From Morchella semilibera (taxonomy: Eukaryota > Ascomycota > Pezizomycetes > Pezizales > Morchellaceae), in contig CM018604.1 in assembly GCA_009192285.1 (NCBI GenBank), positions 3,038,001 to 3,102,000 of the forward strand: a stretch of DNA of 64,000 bases, written 5' to 3'. A program made the translations under genes and the position numbers. Positions 30,061 through 40,401 of this stretch are shown piece by piece. The notes beneath the pieces were generated by a model that worked only from the letters and a program-made list of their open reading frames with translations, ran no database searches and was not told the origin of the DNA. How positions within the stretch are numbered: position 1 is the first letter of the stretch; the number at the start of each line of letters is the position of its first letter.

Positions 30061-32232
30061 TTATTCTTCCCCAAGTGCCGTAATCCTGGCTCTAAATGTC
30101 TCGCCTTGAGGCCCCAGCTTCTGCCTTTTCTCACTCTCCCCTTCCGGTTCCTTTGTCCTCGAAGTTTTATCCTCCCTTTTCCTCTTTTTCCCACTTGATC
30201 GTTCCGTCCTACTTGTCATCCTGACCTTTGAGGTCGAGTAACATTCCTTTGTCCAGTGACCCTCTCTGCCGCACCGGAGGCATTTATTCTCCTTCGTCCA
30301 TTGGTCTTTCTCCGCTTGGGTGGCTCCTAAGCTACCTGTAGCTGGGCGAGGTTTGTGCGGGGAGTCTTCTCGTTCCTTTCTACGGGGACGGGATTCATCG
30401 CGCTCCTTTTTATGGGAGCGGGGTCGCTGGCGTTTGGTTTCTTGGCGCTTAGGTTCTCGGGTTTCCTGGGGTCTTACTGGTTCTCTTCCTCGCAGAATCT
30501 TCTGGCGGGCCCTGACCTCAGCGTCTTTTCTTCCCACTCTTCGAACCCATGCTAACCAATCTGGAAACTCAGATGGTTCTTCAATCGCAGCGGATAGTCT
30601 TTGTTCTAATGTGGAGTTTATTCCTGTTAGAATCATAGATTTCATGACGATTGGACCCACTCGAGCGTCCCATTCAAGGTTTTGCATCTCATTGATGTAA
30701 TCGTCGATAGGACCAGTTTGACGGAGATTATCCATCTTCTGCTTGGCCTGTTCTTGGCTGGTGCGATTACCATACTGGATGCGGAGTTCCTGCTTAAAGC
30801 GTTCCCAAGTACCGAGCCTAGGGTCTATACTAAGCCTTTCCTTAAAGTTGCGCCAGAAACTTGCTGCACTCCCGGTGAATTCCAGGGATGCCCAAAGAAT
30901 TCGAGTCTTGTCATCCCATGTGACTCGGGGTTGAAGGTCCATTAGGATCTCCATTCGGTCGATCCAATGTCGGACGTCCTCGTCGGGTTTACCAGAGAAG
31001 GGGATTTTTGCCTGCTTGGGTGTTTCTCCCTTGCGGTGGCTGTGGGTTACCGGTGACTGCGTTTCTGCTCGTCGGTGGTGCCTTCCTCTTCTCCTCTTTC
31101 TTCTCCTATCATCGTCGGAGGAGCTGGATGAGTCTGATGAGCTTGGACTGTCATCCCTCCTGTGCCTTCTTCTTCCTCCCCCGCCACCATTTCCTGCACC
31201 ATTTCCTGCCGCTCCCTTCTCCAGTACAGGCTCCTCCTCCCTCCTACGTTTACCGTGGGATCTTCTGGGTGGTGGAGACGGGGATTTACTCCTCCTCCTG
31301 TTGGCTGGGGGTGAGGGTGGCGGTGCCCTTCCTTCTCCCGGGGAGTCATTCTCAGACTCAACCCGTGGCTGCTTACCCTTAAATGCTTTCAGGGCTACCT
31401 TCAGCATTTTCCTCAACTCTGGCTGGATGGTCTCGACAGTGGGGGTAGGTGCCTTGGGTTGAGGGGTCACCTGGGCTGCCGCAATCGTGGCTGCTAGCCC
31501 TTCCGGCAAGTCCAGTTCTTTCTCTGCTTGCTGAGCCTGTATGTAGGCTGCTAGCTCCTGGGTCCGTTGCCGTTGTTGCTCGTTTTCGAGGGCCATCTGT
31601 CTGAACCTCAGCTCAGTTACTGCCTGTTGATTTTGCGCGTAGGCTTGGAACTGGCTGGCCAAAGTACCGAGGGCGGTGGTCATCTGCCCTTGTTGTCCTT
31701 CTACCTCCCGGAACTTCCCTTGTAATTCTCCCACCAGTTGTTGTCCGCCTTGGACTACCTGGCCGTGCTGATGTTCCCTGGCCCTGGCTTCTGCCTGAAG
31801 GGCTAGGTCCGTCTGAGCTGCGAGACCTCTCATGCCCTGGACGAGTACCTCGGTCCTGAAGGGTCGTGGGGTCTCCTGCTCGTAGGACTGTTCGCCGATG
31901 GAGGAGGTGCTCGCATAGTTGGCGTCGCTCATATCCCCATCCGAACCAGAGCGCCTCACTGTAATAGTGGCTTGCCTGGTTGGAGTCTCGAAGGGGTTGA
32001 GGTCCATGCTGGCGGAGCTGCGCGTAATCCTCCTTGGGTCTCGCTTGCGGACCTTCTTCGGGGCTTTGGCTCTGAGGGGGCCTGGATTCCATAGCTCGGT
32101 GGCGGGGGTATCCCTGGCTCTGCTGGCTATTGTGGGATGGGCCTGGGCCATGGCGGTGTCTCTGTCTCGGACCACGATGGCTTCCGCCATGTTGTGGTCT
32201 TCCTGCGAGGTCAACGCTAGTGGGAGGGACAT
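30061..32232 (-). CDS. Gag of element D
   Basis: 723 codons. Disordered N-terminal half with Gln-rich coiled-coil stretch (GQLQGKFREVEGQQGQ-like), a Ser/Asp/Arg-rich central tract, then the retrotransposon Gag core (DVRHWIDRMEILMDLQ, FKQELRIQYG, LRQTGPIDDYINEMQN) and a CCHC zinc knuckle CLRCGREGHWTKEC near residue 652. The tail is Lys/Arg/Glu-rich. It lies 413 bp inside the 5' LTR. The start is the first ATG of the long frame. Confidence 0.92.
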   Translation of the reverse strand: MSLPLALTSQEDHNMAEAIVVRDRDTAMAQAHPTIASRARDTPATELWNPGPLRAKAPKKVRKRDPRRITRSSASMDLNPFETPTRQATITVRRSGSDGDMSDANYASTSSIGEQSYEQETPRPFRTEVLVQGMRGLAAQTDLALQAEARAREHQHGQVVQGGQQLVGELQGKFREVEGQQGQMTTALGTLASQFQAYAQNQQAVTELRFRQMALENEQQRQRTQELAAYIQAQQAEKELDLPEGLAATIAAAQVTPQPKAPTPTVETIQPELRKMLKVALKAFKGKQPRVESENDSPGEGRAPPPSPPANRRRSKSPSPPPRRSHGKRRREEEPVLEKGAAGNGAGNGGGGGRRRHRRDDSPSSSDSSSSSDDDRRRKRRRGRHHRRAETQSPVTHSHRKGETPKQAKIPFSGKPDEDVRHWIDRMEILMDLQPRVTWDDKTRILWASLEFTGSAASFWRNFKERLSIDPRLGTWERFKQELRIQYGNRTSQEQAKQKMDNLRQTGPIDDYINEMQNLEWDARVGPIVMKSMILTGINSTLEQRLSAAIEEPSEFPDWLAWVRRVGRKDAEVRARQKILRGREPVRPQETREPKRQETKRQRPRSHKKERDESRPRRKEREDSPHKPRPATGSLGATQAEKDQWTKENKCLRCGREGHWTKECYSTSKVRMTSRTERSSGKKRKREDKTSRTKEPEGESEKRQKLGPQGETFRARITALGEE

Positions 32233-32645
32233 CTTTGAAGAATTCGATGGGTAGGTCGGGGGTGTTGATGCACCAAGGTAGAGGAGTAAACCAAGGTACC
32301 GAGTGCGCTAAGCCGTGAGAGTTTTGGCGAAGCGTTATGAGGATGGAGGGGGTGAGGTTGGGCTCAAGGATACTTTCCTTGAAGGTGGCGATAGTGCGTG
32401 CTTCTGTGAAGAAGCCTTGGTGTTGGAGGTAGCCGCAGTAGAGATGTTCTGCGCTGCCTCGAGGAACGAGGAAGGAGGTCTCACAGGGGAAACGAAGCAT
32501 GTACTAACTCTCTTGATCACTACTTCTTATACCAAGTGCCCGTGTACTATCCGTACCTAGCAATCACACAAGGTAATCGAAGTGTTGTCTTGAGAATATA
32601 GTAGGCTCGCTTAGGAGGTGTGCGACCGGATAAGGTACAATATAG

Positions 32646-33037
32646 TGTAAAGGGATATCTCAGAACTCACTAAGATATGGCTAATGCTAAGCGATAGTTC
32701 TGTAGCGTTTAAACTTGTAATATTGTAGACCGGATTCCGTTCGCTTGAGAGGATGATGATTCCCCTAAGACGACGGGAATCCTACTAGCTATTTATACAT
32801 GAAGAACCCCCTTAAACCCGCTAACTCCTCCAATAGCAAATCTCCCGCAATGCCTCCGCTACTGCTCCGACTTTCTACGAGGTGGGGTAACCAAGGGTCC
32901 ACTCATAAGGTGTGGTAGTGGTTGCCGAGTTATAACCGAACCCCGCTTCTGGGCGTACGTCACTCTTCCATCGCGCTGTCATACCGGGACAATACCATTG
33001 TACTACCAGTACCGCACTTCCAAGCAATCCTGTAACA
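32646..33037 (-). repeat. 5' LTR of element D
   Basis: 392 bp, nearly identical to 25669-26059. On the minus strand the internal sequence begins CTATATTGTACC; no clear tRNA-complementary primer site was recognised. Confidence 0.93.
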
Positions 33038-33311
33038 CTCGCCTTCGCAGGAGGTCCTCATAAGTTTTCGCCATCTTTGTTGACGACCTATTTGGTCTTC
33101 ACTTTCCCTGCTCTACTTCGTTCTGCTCTGCCCTCTGTTCTCGCCTGTGTCCTTGCCCTTGCTCTTGTCTCTGGCTTTGCTGGTGCCTGCGCTTGTACTC
33201 GCCCAGCTGTCGTCGTCCTCGTCAGTGTCCCCATTGTGTAAGACTGTGCTCCTCGAGCTACCTTGCGTCATCGTTTTCGTCTGTTCCGCTGTTCTCAGTT
33301 ACTCCGTCACA

Positions 33312-33493
33312 CGACGCCAAACTCGCTGGGCGGAGTTCCTATCTTGTTTTAATTTTGTTATTCAGTATAGGTCGGGAAAGCAAGGAAGGAAGGTGGATAT
33401 TTTGACAAGGAGGTCTAAGGATTTACCAAAGGAAGGGGATGAAAGATTGGAGCAATAGAGCAGGGTAGTGCTGAAGAAGGAAAATTTAGATGC
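33312..33493 (+). pseudogene. Pol part 2 of element C: end of RNase H
   Basis: [20 protein letters not shown]...[17 protein letters not shown], then TAG where Gln is expected. It joins 25281 in frame when the CGACG insertion is removed and is cut at 33493 by an inverted LTR-A fragment. Confidence 0.85.
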
Positions 33494-33967
33494 ATCTAAC
33501 GGGGCGGGGTCGGGTTCAGGGTGATAGGAGAAGGGGCCAGGATCGGGCGGGGTCGGCTCGGTACTATACCAGAGGCGAGACGGGTTCAGGTTCAGGGACG
33601 ACTTGGAGGCGAAGCAGGAAGGCCGAAGCCAAAAGAATATATTGCTAGCAGAAAGAAGACGCTGCCTAGAGAGGCAGAAAACATAGGAAAGAATGAGCCA
33701 TATATATACAACCATTCCCCCTCACCACTGCCAGTGACTCATATCATAGAATCCCCTAGAAACACTTATTCTCCCGTATCACCCATACTATTCCCAATAC
33801 TCATACTTCTATCCCATTGCTACCCAATCCTCCCTAGCGCTTACATTCCATTACCCGAGCTCCTTCCTGATCCATCATTTTATTCCCGACATCAACCAAT
33901 ACTATCTAACAACCCTGTTCCGAAGACGCCTTGGCGGAAGGCAAGGTGCAGGGGGCGGAGCCGTGAG
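33494..33967 (-). repeat. LTR-A plus 56 bp of internal sequence, inverted insertion in element C
   Basis: 33494-33911 is LTR-A on the minus strand (start TGTTAGATAGTATTGG at 33911). 33912-33967 matches the last codons of family-A pol just upstream of its LTR. It is therefore a 3' end fragment, not a solo LTR, and no target duplication is obvious. The host frame KKENLDA|NIKISLL continues on both sides. It keeps TGAGTCA (33735-33741) and TATATATA (33701-33708). Confidence 0.8.
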
Positions 33968-35510
33968 AATATAAAAATAAGTTTGTTAGCGGGCTCTTTG
34001 GCAAATGAACCCACTGAAGGATCGTCTTCCGTACTTGATCTGTTTAACAACTTGAAAGCTTACCAACGTGATTGTTTTCCCAATAAAGTTTTGTCCATGC
34101 TTCGAGATGGTCTTCCACAATTGAAAGAGATTTCGCTAGCCGAATGCAAGGAAAGTGAGGAGGGGTTACTATTCTACCGAAATACGCTTTACATTCCTGA
34201 TGATGATGAACTTAAGCACTACCTCCTACAAGAGCATCACGACAAACCCTCTACTGGACACCCCGGAAGGTCGAAGACCTAAGAACTTCTTAGTCGAAAT
34301 TATTACTGACCGACAATGCGGAAATATACAGGCCGCTATGTTCAGAACTATCATGTTCGTCGACGGAGCGAAGTAAATCATAATCCTCTACAAGGGGTTC
34401 TACGCCCCCTGTCAGTACCCAAGGGACCCTGCATGGATGTTACAATGGATTTCATATCATAACTGGGCTTCTGGAAAGCAATGAGTTTAATGCCATCCTG
34501 GTAGTAGTGGATCGGTTGACAAAAATGAAACACCTTATCGCTACCACAGAAAATGTTAATGTCAGGGATCTGTCTCGTCTATACCTAGAGCATACATGAA
34601 AGCTTTATGGACTATCGGAGAGTATTGTTTCGGATCGAGGGATACAGTTTATGGCTGAATTTTGGAAAACCCTTTGTAACCGTTTAGAGATTGCTTCTCG
34701 ATATTCTACCACATTTCATCCTCAAACTGATGGGCAAACAGAACGGACCAATGCGATTATGGAATAGTATCTACGCAGTTATATATCCTATCATCAAGAC
34801 AATTGAACTGACCTTCTAGCCCTTGCTGAGTTTGCTAGTAATAATCATATTTCGGAAACCACTAATATGTCTCCCTTTCAAGCAAACTATGGAAGACATC
34901 CTCGAATGACGTTTGGGCCATTGCAACGTGGGAAGACAGTAAACGAGGATCAAGCCAACGGGTTGGCAAGGGAGATGTCACAGGTTTTTGATTTTTTGAG
35001 GAACGAGATGTTTTGGGCTCAGAAGATACAGGAGGAAATGGCTAATCTACACCAGACTCTGGCACCTTATTATGCCCTTGGCAATTCCGTTTGGCTTTCT
35101 ACTTGAAATGTTGGAGCAAAGCGACCCTCAAAGAAATTGGATTGGAAACAAATTGGTCCCTATCTGATTAAACGAATCGTGAGCCCTTATGCCTACGAGC
35201 TGAAACTTCCTGCATCCATGAAATCCATCCGGTATTTCATGTTTCGCTCTTATCACCAGCGGTCAATGATTCCGTACCAGGACAGGTTGTTGAACCACCA
35301 CCGCCTGTGGAAGTTGAGGGAGAAATAGAATGGGAAGTTGCGGAGATCTTGAGCTCGGAGAAAAGAGGACAACGGGTAGAATATCTGGTTCGATATGTGG
35401 GATATGAGGAAGCTTCCTGGCAACCTTCAAGTGATCTAGAACATAATCCCGAACTTCGAAAAGCCCTCCACGATCAATACCCCCCGAAACCTCGGCCTAT
35501 CAGGAGCTAG
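33968..35510 (+). pseudogene. Pol part 3 of element C: integrase and chromodomain
   Basis: NIKISLLAGSLANEP, HHCC finger (HHDKPSTGHPG), core (VDRLTKM, VSDRG), [13 protein letters not shown]-like ([20 protein letters not shown]) and chromodomain EWEVAEILSSEKR...EYLVRYVGYEEASW. Many stops: 34308 and 34600 (Trp expected), 34769 (Gln expected), 34807 (Trp expected), 35103 (Arg expected); the HHCC cysteines near 34345 are also lost. Most fit C-to-T or G-to-A change. Confidence 0.85.
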
Positions 35511-35531
35511 ACCCTAGGAGGGGACCTTATC

Positions 35532-36159
35532 TGTCCCGGCATCTTGGCATTAGTCTCGAGTGTTTGGTAGTCGAAGCGCTGTGGTGGTTGTTAGGGTAAT
35601 ATTAAGCAAGGAGGGGGTATGCTGAGAAGGAGGTGTCATCATTCGGTTCTAGGAGATTCTATGGTGTGATGGATTTGTAATATAATCATAGAAGATGGTA
35701 GGGAGGAATATGAGGTGTGGTTGCGATGGATTTCTATGGGATTCTATGGATGAAGGTATGAGTCATAGCGGACTGGCAGGGAAGAGTGTTTAATAGTGTG
35801 GGAAGACTTTTCCTTTAGTTTTTCTTTCTTTTCTTATTGTCTTGTCTTCCTGTTATCTCGGTACATAGGAATATACTCCTATCCTCAAGCCATGACTTCT
35901 TGCCCAAACTCTTGTCCTCCTTAAAGAGGAAGTCCCTAGTATCCATCATCGTTCTCGTTGAGGTCCATCCGGTCCTCACTCTCCCTGCCTCGTGCTTCTT
36001 TGCCCTTGCCCTTGCCTTTGCCTTCGCCGGTGCCTGTGCTGGTGCCTGCCCGGTGTTGTTCTCGTCTTCGTCGGTGTCCTCGTCATGCTTGCTGTGCTCC
36101 TCGAGACCTTCTGCGTCATCATTGTCATCTTCTACTTTACGTCGTGTTACTCTATCACA
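35532..36159 (+). repeat. 3' LTR-B of element C
   Basis: Follows the purine tract AGGAGGGGACC; starts TGTCCCGGCATCTTGGC and ends ACTCTATCACA. Defines LTR-B as the LTR of element C. TGAGTCA at 35759-35765, TTTAATAG near 35789. Confidence 0.88.
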
Positions 36160-36303
36160 GTTTTACCTTGTCCTCACTTTCCCTGCCCTACCCTGTACCC
36201 TGTTTGCCTCTGCCCTTGCCTTTGCCCTTGCCGGTGCTTGTGCTTTTGCCGGCTCAGCATCTTTGCTGCTTCTGGCTGTGCTCCTTGAGTCTTTCTACGT
36301 CAT
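36160..36303 (+). repeat. LTR-B-like 3' fragment between two elements
   Basis: Pyrimidine-rich TTGCCC-type stretch and CTCCTTGAGTCTTTCTACGTCAT match the end region of LTR-B in order but are diverged. It was apparently a target for element C on its left and E2 on its right. Confidence 0.5.
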
Positions 36304-36816
36304 TATCATAGCGTACTATGGACTGCGATAGAAGGAAGGATATTATGGAATGGGGCTGGAGTTAGGGGTTTCTGTTTTGGACTTTGAGTTTCTATGGGTT
36401 TCCGTTACACGCATTATGAGTCATTCCTGGACAGGAGTTTGTGCTAGTATATATATTTGGTTATGGATTTCCCCTTTGTCTTTTCTTTCTCTTTCTTTCC
36501 TTACGTGTTCCTCCTGTCATCAACTCTACAGCCTAGTTATATTTCGTCTTGTGTCTTTAGTTCAGAATATACAACATCACTACCATAGTTCCTGCTAAAA
36601 CCCTTTTGGGTCTTCCATAGTATTTCGTCTCATCCTGCCTCTTGCCTCATCCTCGTTCCTTCTCACTTCGTCTTTGTTCTTGTCTCGCCACGGCTCTCCT
36701 TAGTCATGGTCCAAGATCATAGTTAATGCGTCGCCGTTCCTCGTCCTGAGCTCTGCTCCCGCCTCGATTATGTGCCTCGCCTCGCTTGATTGTTGTCTCC
36801 GTATTGCTCCGTAACA
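36304..36816 (+). repeat. 5' LTR-E of E2
   Basis: TATCATAGCGTACTATGG...GCTCCGTAACA. TGAGTCA 36417-36423 and TATATATAT 36448-36456. Followed by CTAAGAATACGTCC as in E1. It is shorter than the 3' copy. Confidence 0.8.
36417..36456 (+). promoter_or_regulatory. LTR-E promoter module, E2 5' LTR
   Basis: TGAGTCA 36417-36423, 24 bp, TATATATAT 36448-36456. Confidence 0.5.
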
Positions 36817-36891
36817 CTAAGAATACGTCCCCCCTGCTGACTCACACAATACTCCTGTCCCGATCCACTCCGGTCGCAACCATGACCAACA

Positions 36892-37942
36892 CAGTTTATT
36901 TTTCCCCCGGTCCCCTCGACTGCTTCTTCCCTGAGTAGAAGGGGTACTGCCATCTCGCTCTTGTCCCCTGCTCCCACTGGTTTGACCTTGGCTGTCACCT
37001 CGGCTCAGACCCCCACGTCCACCTGCTCTGCCAGTACGCCATCGCCCACAAACTTAAACCTGCCGATGCTTACTGGGCCAAGGCAACCTTTACCCAAACC
37101 GCTCCGGGGAAGCTCCACATTGGAGCACCTACTACCAATAATTCCTGCCCCACCTACGACTCTGAAGCAATTATTCATGGCCTCAGAGACCCTGCCCTTG
37201 GTCACGATACCATAGGACGCCCGTTAGAAACCCCCGCCCCCTATACGCTGACTGAGATGCTCGCTGGTTCCTTGGAAACCTTTGGCCCTGTCGAGGAAGA
37301 CTTCGGATATGAACTCACCGAGGCCCACCACCTCATCGCAGAAGCCCTGCCTGCCCTGACTGCTCCCACCGATGTCCCCGTCCCTATTTCTGAAGAACCT
37401 CATCAGCAAGATTTTACAAATCTCAGGAGATTACAGGGGTCTCAGGAGACTCAGGAGACTGTCAGGAGACTCAGGGGAGTCCAGTGACAAATGGTAAAGC
37501 TTGCTGATGCTGCGGTGTGTACGGCCCATGACGAGGTTATTGAGAACCTCGAGTCTGAACTTGACGCGGCCAAGGAAAAGGCTGCTGACCTCTGGCAACA
37601 CATGTTCGAGGCTCAGGAGGAGTCCGTCGAGGTCATCAGGGAACTCCAGGAAGAGGTGGACTCTAGCAAAGCTGAGAAAGAGGAGTTCCGTTATCACCTG
37701 GCTCTGCACCAGGAAGCTCTCGCTGATGCTGATGCCACCATCGCTGACCTTTGCCGCCGTCTCCCTCTTCAAGTTGCTGCACCCAATGCTACCAGGAACC
37801 CAGCCTGCCCCGCTGTCCACACCCCGAAGCCCCGCTATTTTGCCCCTCGCTCCCAGACCACCGAACCCTTAGCAACTAGAGGAACGTACCAGTTGAACAG
37901 GTCATTCCCACGCAGGCGTTAAAAGGTCAGCCCCTTTGGTAA
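36892..37942 (+). pseudogene. Gag of E2
   Basis: Homologous to E1 Gag along its length (MTNTVYFSPGPLDCFF...; VCTAHDEVIENLESELDAAKEKAADLW). TAG near 36934 (FFPE*KGYC), a frame change near 37905, and a 109-bp MITE at 37401-37509 after EEP break it. Its expected stop TAA 37940-37942 sits at the start of the hairpin loop, as in E1. Confidence 0.8.
37401..37509 (-). mobile_element. Hairpin MITE copy 2 (109 bp)
   Basis: CATCAGCAAG...CTTGCTGATG, flanked by CT/CT (37399-37400, 37510-37511). E1 gag gives the empty site (GAAGAACCAGCCGTGTG). On the minus strand it matches copy 3 with only a few differences over 109 bp. Confidence 0.8.
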
Positions 37943-37963
37943 ATACTGGCAAACCAAAGGGGC
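37930..37963 (+). promoter_or_regulatory. Gag-stop hairpin, element E2
   Basis: GCCCCTTTGG (37930-37939) pairs with CCAAAGGGGC (37954-37963) around a 14-nt loop beginning with the gag TAA. The loop differs from E1 at several positions while the stem is kept. Confidence 0.6.
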
Positions 37964-39334
37964 CAGTTCCGCCACTTACCTTTTATATTTCCGCCGCCGC
38001 TATATCCGAAGACAGGATGTCTGAGGATAACCTTATTGTTTCTTGTACTATTGCCCAGGACTCCCCCAAACCCATTGCTACTCAAGTCCTGATGGATACA
38101 GGTGCATCTGGATATGCCTTTATCGATCAAGACTTTGCGACCCGCCACAATCTTGCCCTGACCCCGCTTAAGACCCCTTGCCTTCTGGAAGTGATCGACG
38201 GAAAACTTGTGGAATCAGGAAAGATTACCCATATCGCTAAACTTCCGTTAAATATCAATGGATACCAGGGACTCGCCCCTTCTTCGTAATCAAGCTGGGT
38301 CACTACCCACTGGTTATGGGAATCTCGTCGATGCGATATCATGACCTCGCAATTTGGCCTAAGACGAACAACTTGAAGGTCATCTTCGACTCCAATTTTT
38401 GCACTCAGAATTGCTTCCTATCTTATGCCCCAGTTACCGCCAAAGGAATTTCTGTTTGTTTTCCGATGCCGCGGTGATCCAGATTGCAGCCATTAGAGCC
38501 ATACTTTTTGTAGGACTTGCTAGATGCCGATAGAATAAACTCTTTTGTGCCTCGATCCGTGCCATCGATGAGGCCCTTGCTGGGAAGCAGGTCTCATACC
38601 CTCTGGCCCGGGTACCTAAAGAGCTTCGGGAATTTATTTCTCTATTCAAGGTGTCTGATGCCTTCGCGCTACCACCACACTATCCATACGACTTGAAAAC
38701 AGTCCTATAGGATAGTAAGGCACCCCTGTTTGGTCCTCTGTATAGTATGTTTCGGTTGGAACTACAGGCTCTTAGGGATTATATTACAGAAAACCTGTCA
38801 AAAGGGTTTATCCGCTACTCAGAATCCCCCACTGGTTCTCCTGTCCTGTTTGTTAAAAAGGCTGATGGGTCTCTTTGTCTATGCGTTGATTATCGGAAGC
38901 TAAATGAAATCATGGTTAAGAACTGTCACCCTCCACCTCTGATTCCCGAAAACCTGTCCCGTCTCTCTAAGGCCAAGTATTATACAAAGTTAGACCTTCG
39001 TTGGGGATACCACCAAATCAGGATACAGGAAGGCGATGAATGGAAGGCCCCTTTCTGGACCCGCTATGGACTCTTTGAGTATAATGTACCCTTTGAAATT
39101 ACCAATGCCCCTGCCACATTTCAACATTGGATAAATGATTTGCCACGTCCCTTCCTCGACCACTTTGCCACGGCCTATCTTGACAATGTTCTGATTTATT
39201 CGGAAACGCTAGAAGAGCACCAACAGCATGTCAGGGCAATCCTAAAGGTCTTTCAGATTCATAGTGTACATCTCAAGCCAGAGAAATGTGAATTCTATGT
39301 CCAACAGACTAAGTATCTCGGTTTGATAATTACC
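37936..39334 (+). pseudogene. Pol part 1 of E2: protease and RT
   Basis: MVNTGKPKGPVPPLTFYISAAA matches the E1 pol start; protease DTGASGYAF; RT with [11 protein letters not shown] and [10 protein letters not shown] (Asn in place of the second catalytic Asp). Frame breaks near 38275 and 38460 and TAG 38709 (Gln expected). It is interrupted after KYLGLIIT by an inverted solo LTR-B. Confidence 0.85.
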
Positions 39335-39966
39335 TGTGACGGAGTAACCCAACGCAAAGAAGAAGTTGACAATGATGACGCAGAAGGACTCAAGGAGCAC
39401 AGTCTATGCGACGAGGAGACTAACGAAGACAGAGACAACGCTGGGCAGGCACGAGCACAGACACTGGCAAAGGCAAAGGGAAGGGCAAAGGCACAAGGAC
39501 GCAGAGTGGGGAGAGTGAGGACCGGATGGACCTCAACGGGAACGATGAGAGGTACTATGGGATTTCCTCTTGACGAGAACAAGATCTTAGAGGTAGGGAA
39601 CTATGGCTTAGAAATCGGAGTATATTCCTATGTATCGAAATAACAGGAAGACAAGACAGAGAGGAAAGAAAGAAAGAACTAAGGAAAACCTCTATCCCCA
39701 CTATTTAACTTATCTCCTCCATCAGTCCGCTATGATTCACGCTTTCACTCATAGTACCTCATAGCAACCCATCGCTACCACACCTAGTATTCCTCCCCAC
39801 CATCTCTGTTATTTTCATTACAAATCCATCACACCATCGAACCTCCTAGAACCCAATGACGACACCCCCCTCTCAACACACCCCCTCCTCACTGAACTCT
39901 TCCTCATTAGTTACATCCGCTCTTCGACTACCAAATCCCCGGGACTGATGCGAGGACGCCGGCACA
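39335..39966 (-). repeat. Solo LTR-B, inverted, in E2 RT
   Basis: TGTGACGGAGTAACCC...GACGCCGGCACA on the plus strand, with perfect TSD TTACC (39330-39334, 39967-39971). The bZIP site is mutated (TGATTCA on plus near 39734). Confidence 0.9.
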
Positions 39967-40401
39967 TTACCCCCAAAGGCATTAAGATGGACCCAAGCAA
40001 GGTATCCACGATCAAGGATTGGGAAACAACCACCAAGGTCCAGGAAATTCAGGAATTTTTGGGTTTTGCAAACTTTTATCGATGGTTTATATACGCCTAC
40101 TCATGAGTTGTCGCACCGCTTACCGCCTTGACTAAGACAAATGTAAAGTTTTAATGGATATTAGAGAGTGGAAGAAGCATTTCAAAACTCAAGGATGCGT
40201 TTACCTCGGCCCTGATTCTTGCACACTTTAACTTTGAAAAAGGGGTTATTGTGAAAACCGACGCCTCCAATTATGTCTCCACCAGCATTATATGTCAGTA
40301 CGATGACAAGGGAATCCTTTACCCAGTAGTGTTCTTCTCCAAAAAATATTTTCCGGCTGAATGTAACTATGAAATTTATGATAAGAAATTGTTAGCAATT
40401 A
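39967..40401 (+). pseudogene. Pol part 2 of E2: RT end and RNase H start
   Basis: PKGIKMDPSKVSTIKDWETTTKVQEIQEFLGFANFYRWF, then TGA in place of Arg (40105), TAA near 40153, RNase H KTDASNYVSTS and [13 protein letters not shown]. It is cut at TA 40400-40401. Confidence 0.8.

Larger units (their letters stand above)
25669..33037 (-). mobile_element. Element D: complete Ty3/gypsy retrotransposon
   Basis: 7,369 bp with LTRs 25669-26059 and 32646-33037 and TSD CTCGC (25664-25668, 33038-33042). I find only two differences between the LTRs by eye (one G/C change, one C indel), so insertion is recent. Minus-strand gag (30061-32232) and pol (26153-29701) are both open. The purine tract next to the 3' LTR reads GGAAGGGGGAGTAG on the minus strand. 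This is the only element in the window that looks capable of activity. Confidence 0.95.
25282..33311 (+). repeat. Solo LTR-B inside element C, itself split by element D
   Basis: Left half 25282-25668 (TATCCCGGCGTCTTGGC...CAAACTCGC), right half 33038-33311 (...GTTACTCCGTCACA). Flanked by perfect 5-bp duplications CGACG (25277-25281 and 33312-33316); removing it restores the pol codons CGA CGC CAA ACT CGC. Between the halves lies element D, with its own duplication CTCGC. Confidence 0.92.

Noticed and set aside
30320-31462. Plus-strand open frames opposite element D gag
   Set aside because: They are antisense shadows of a low-complexity Gag with no recognisable domains.
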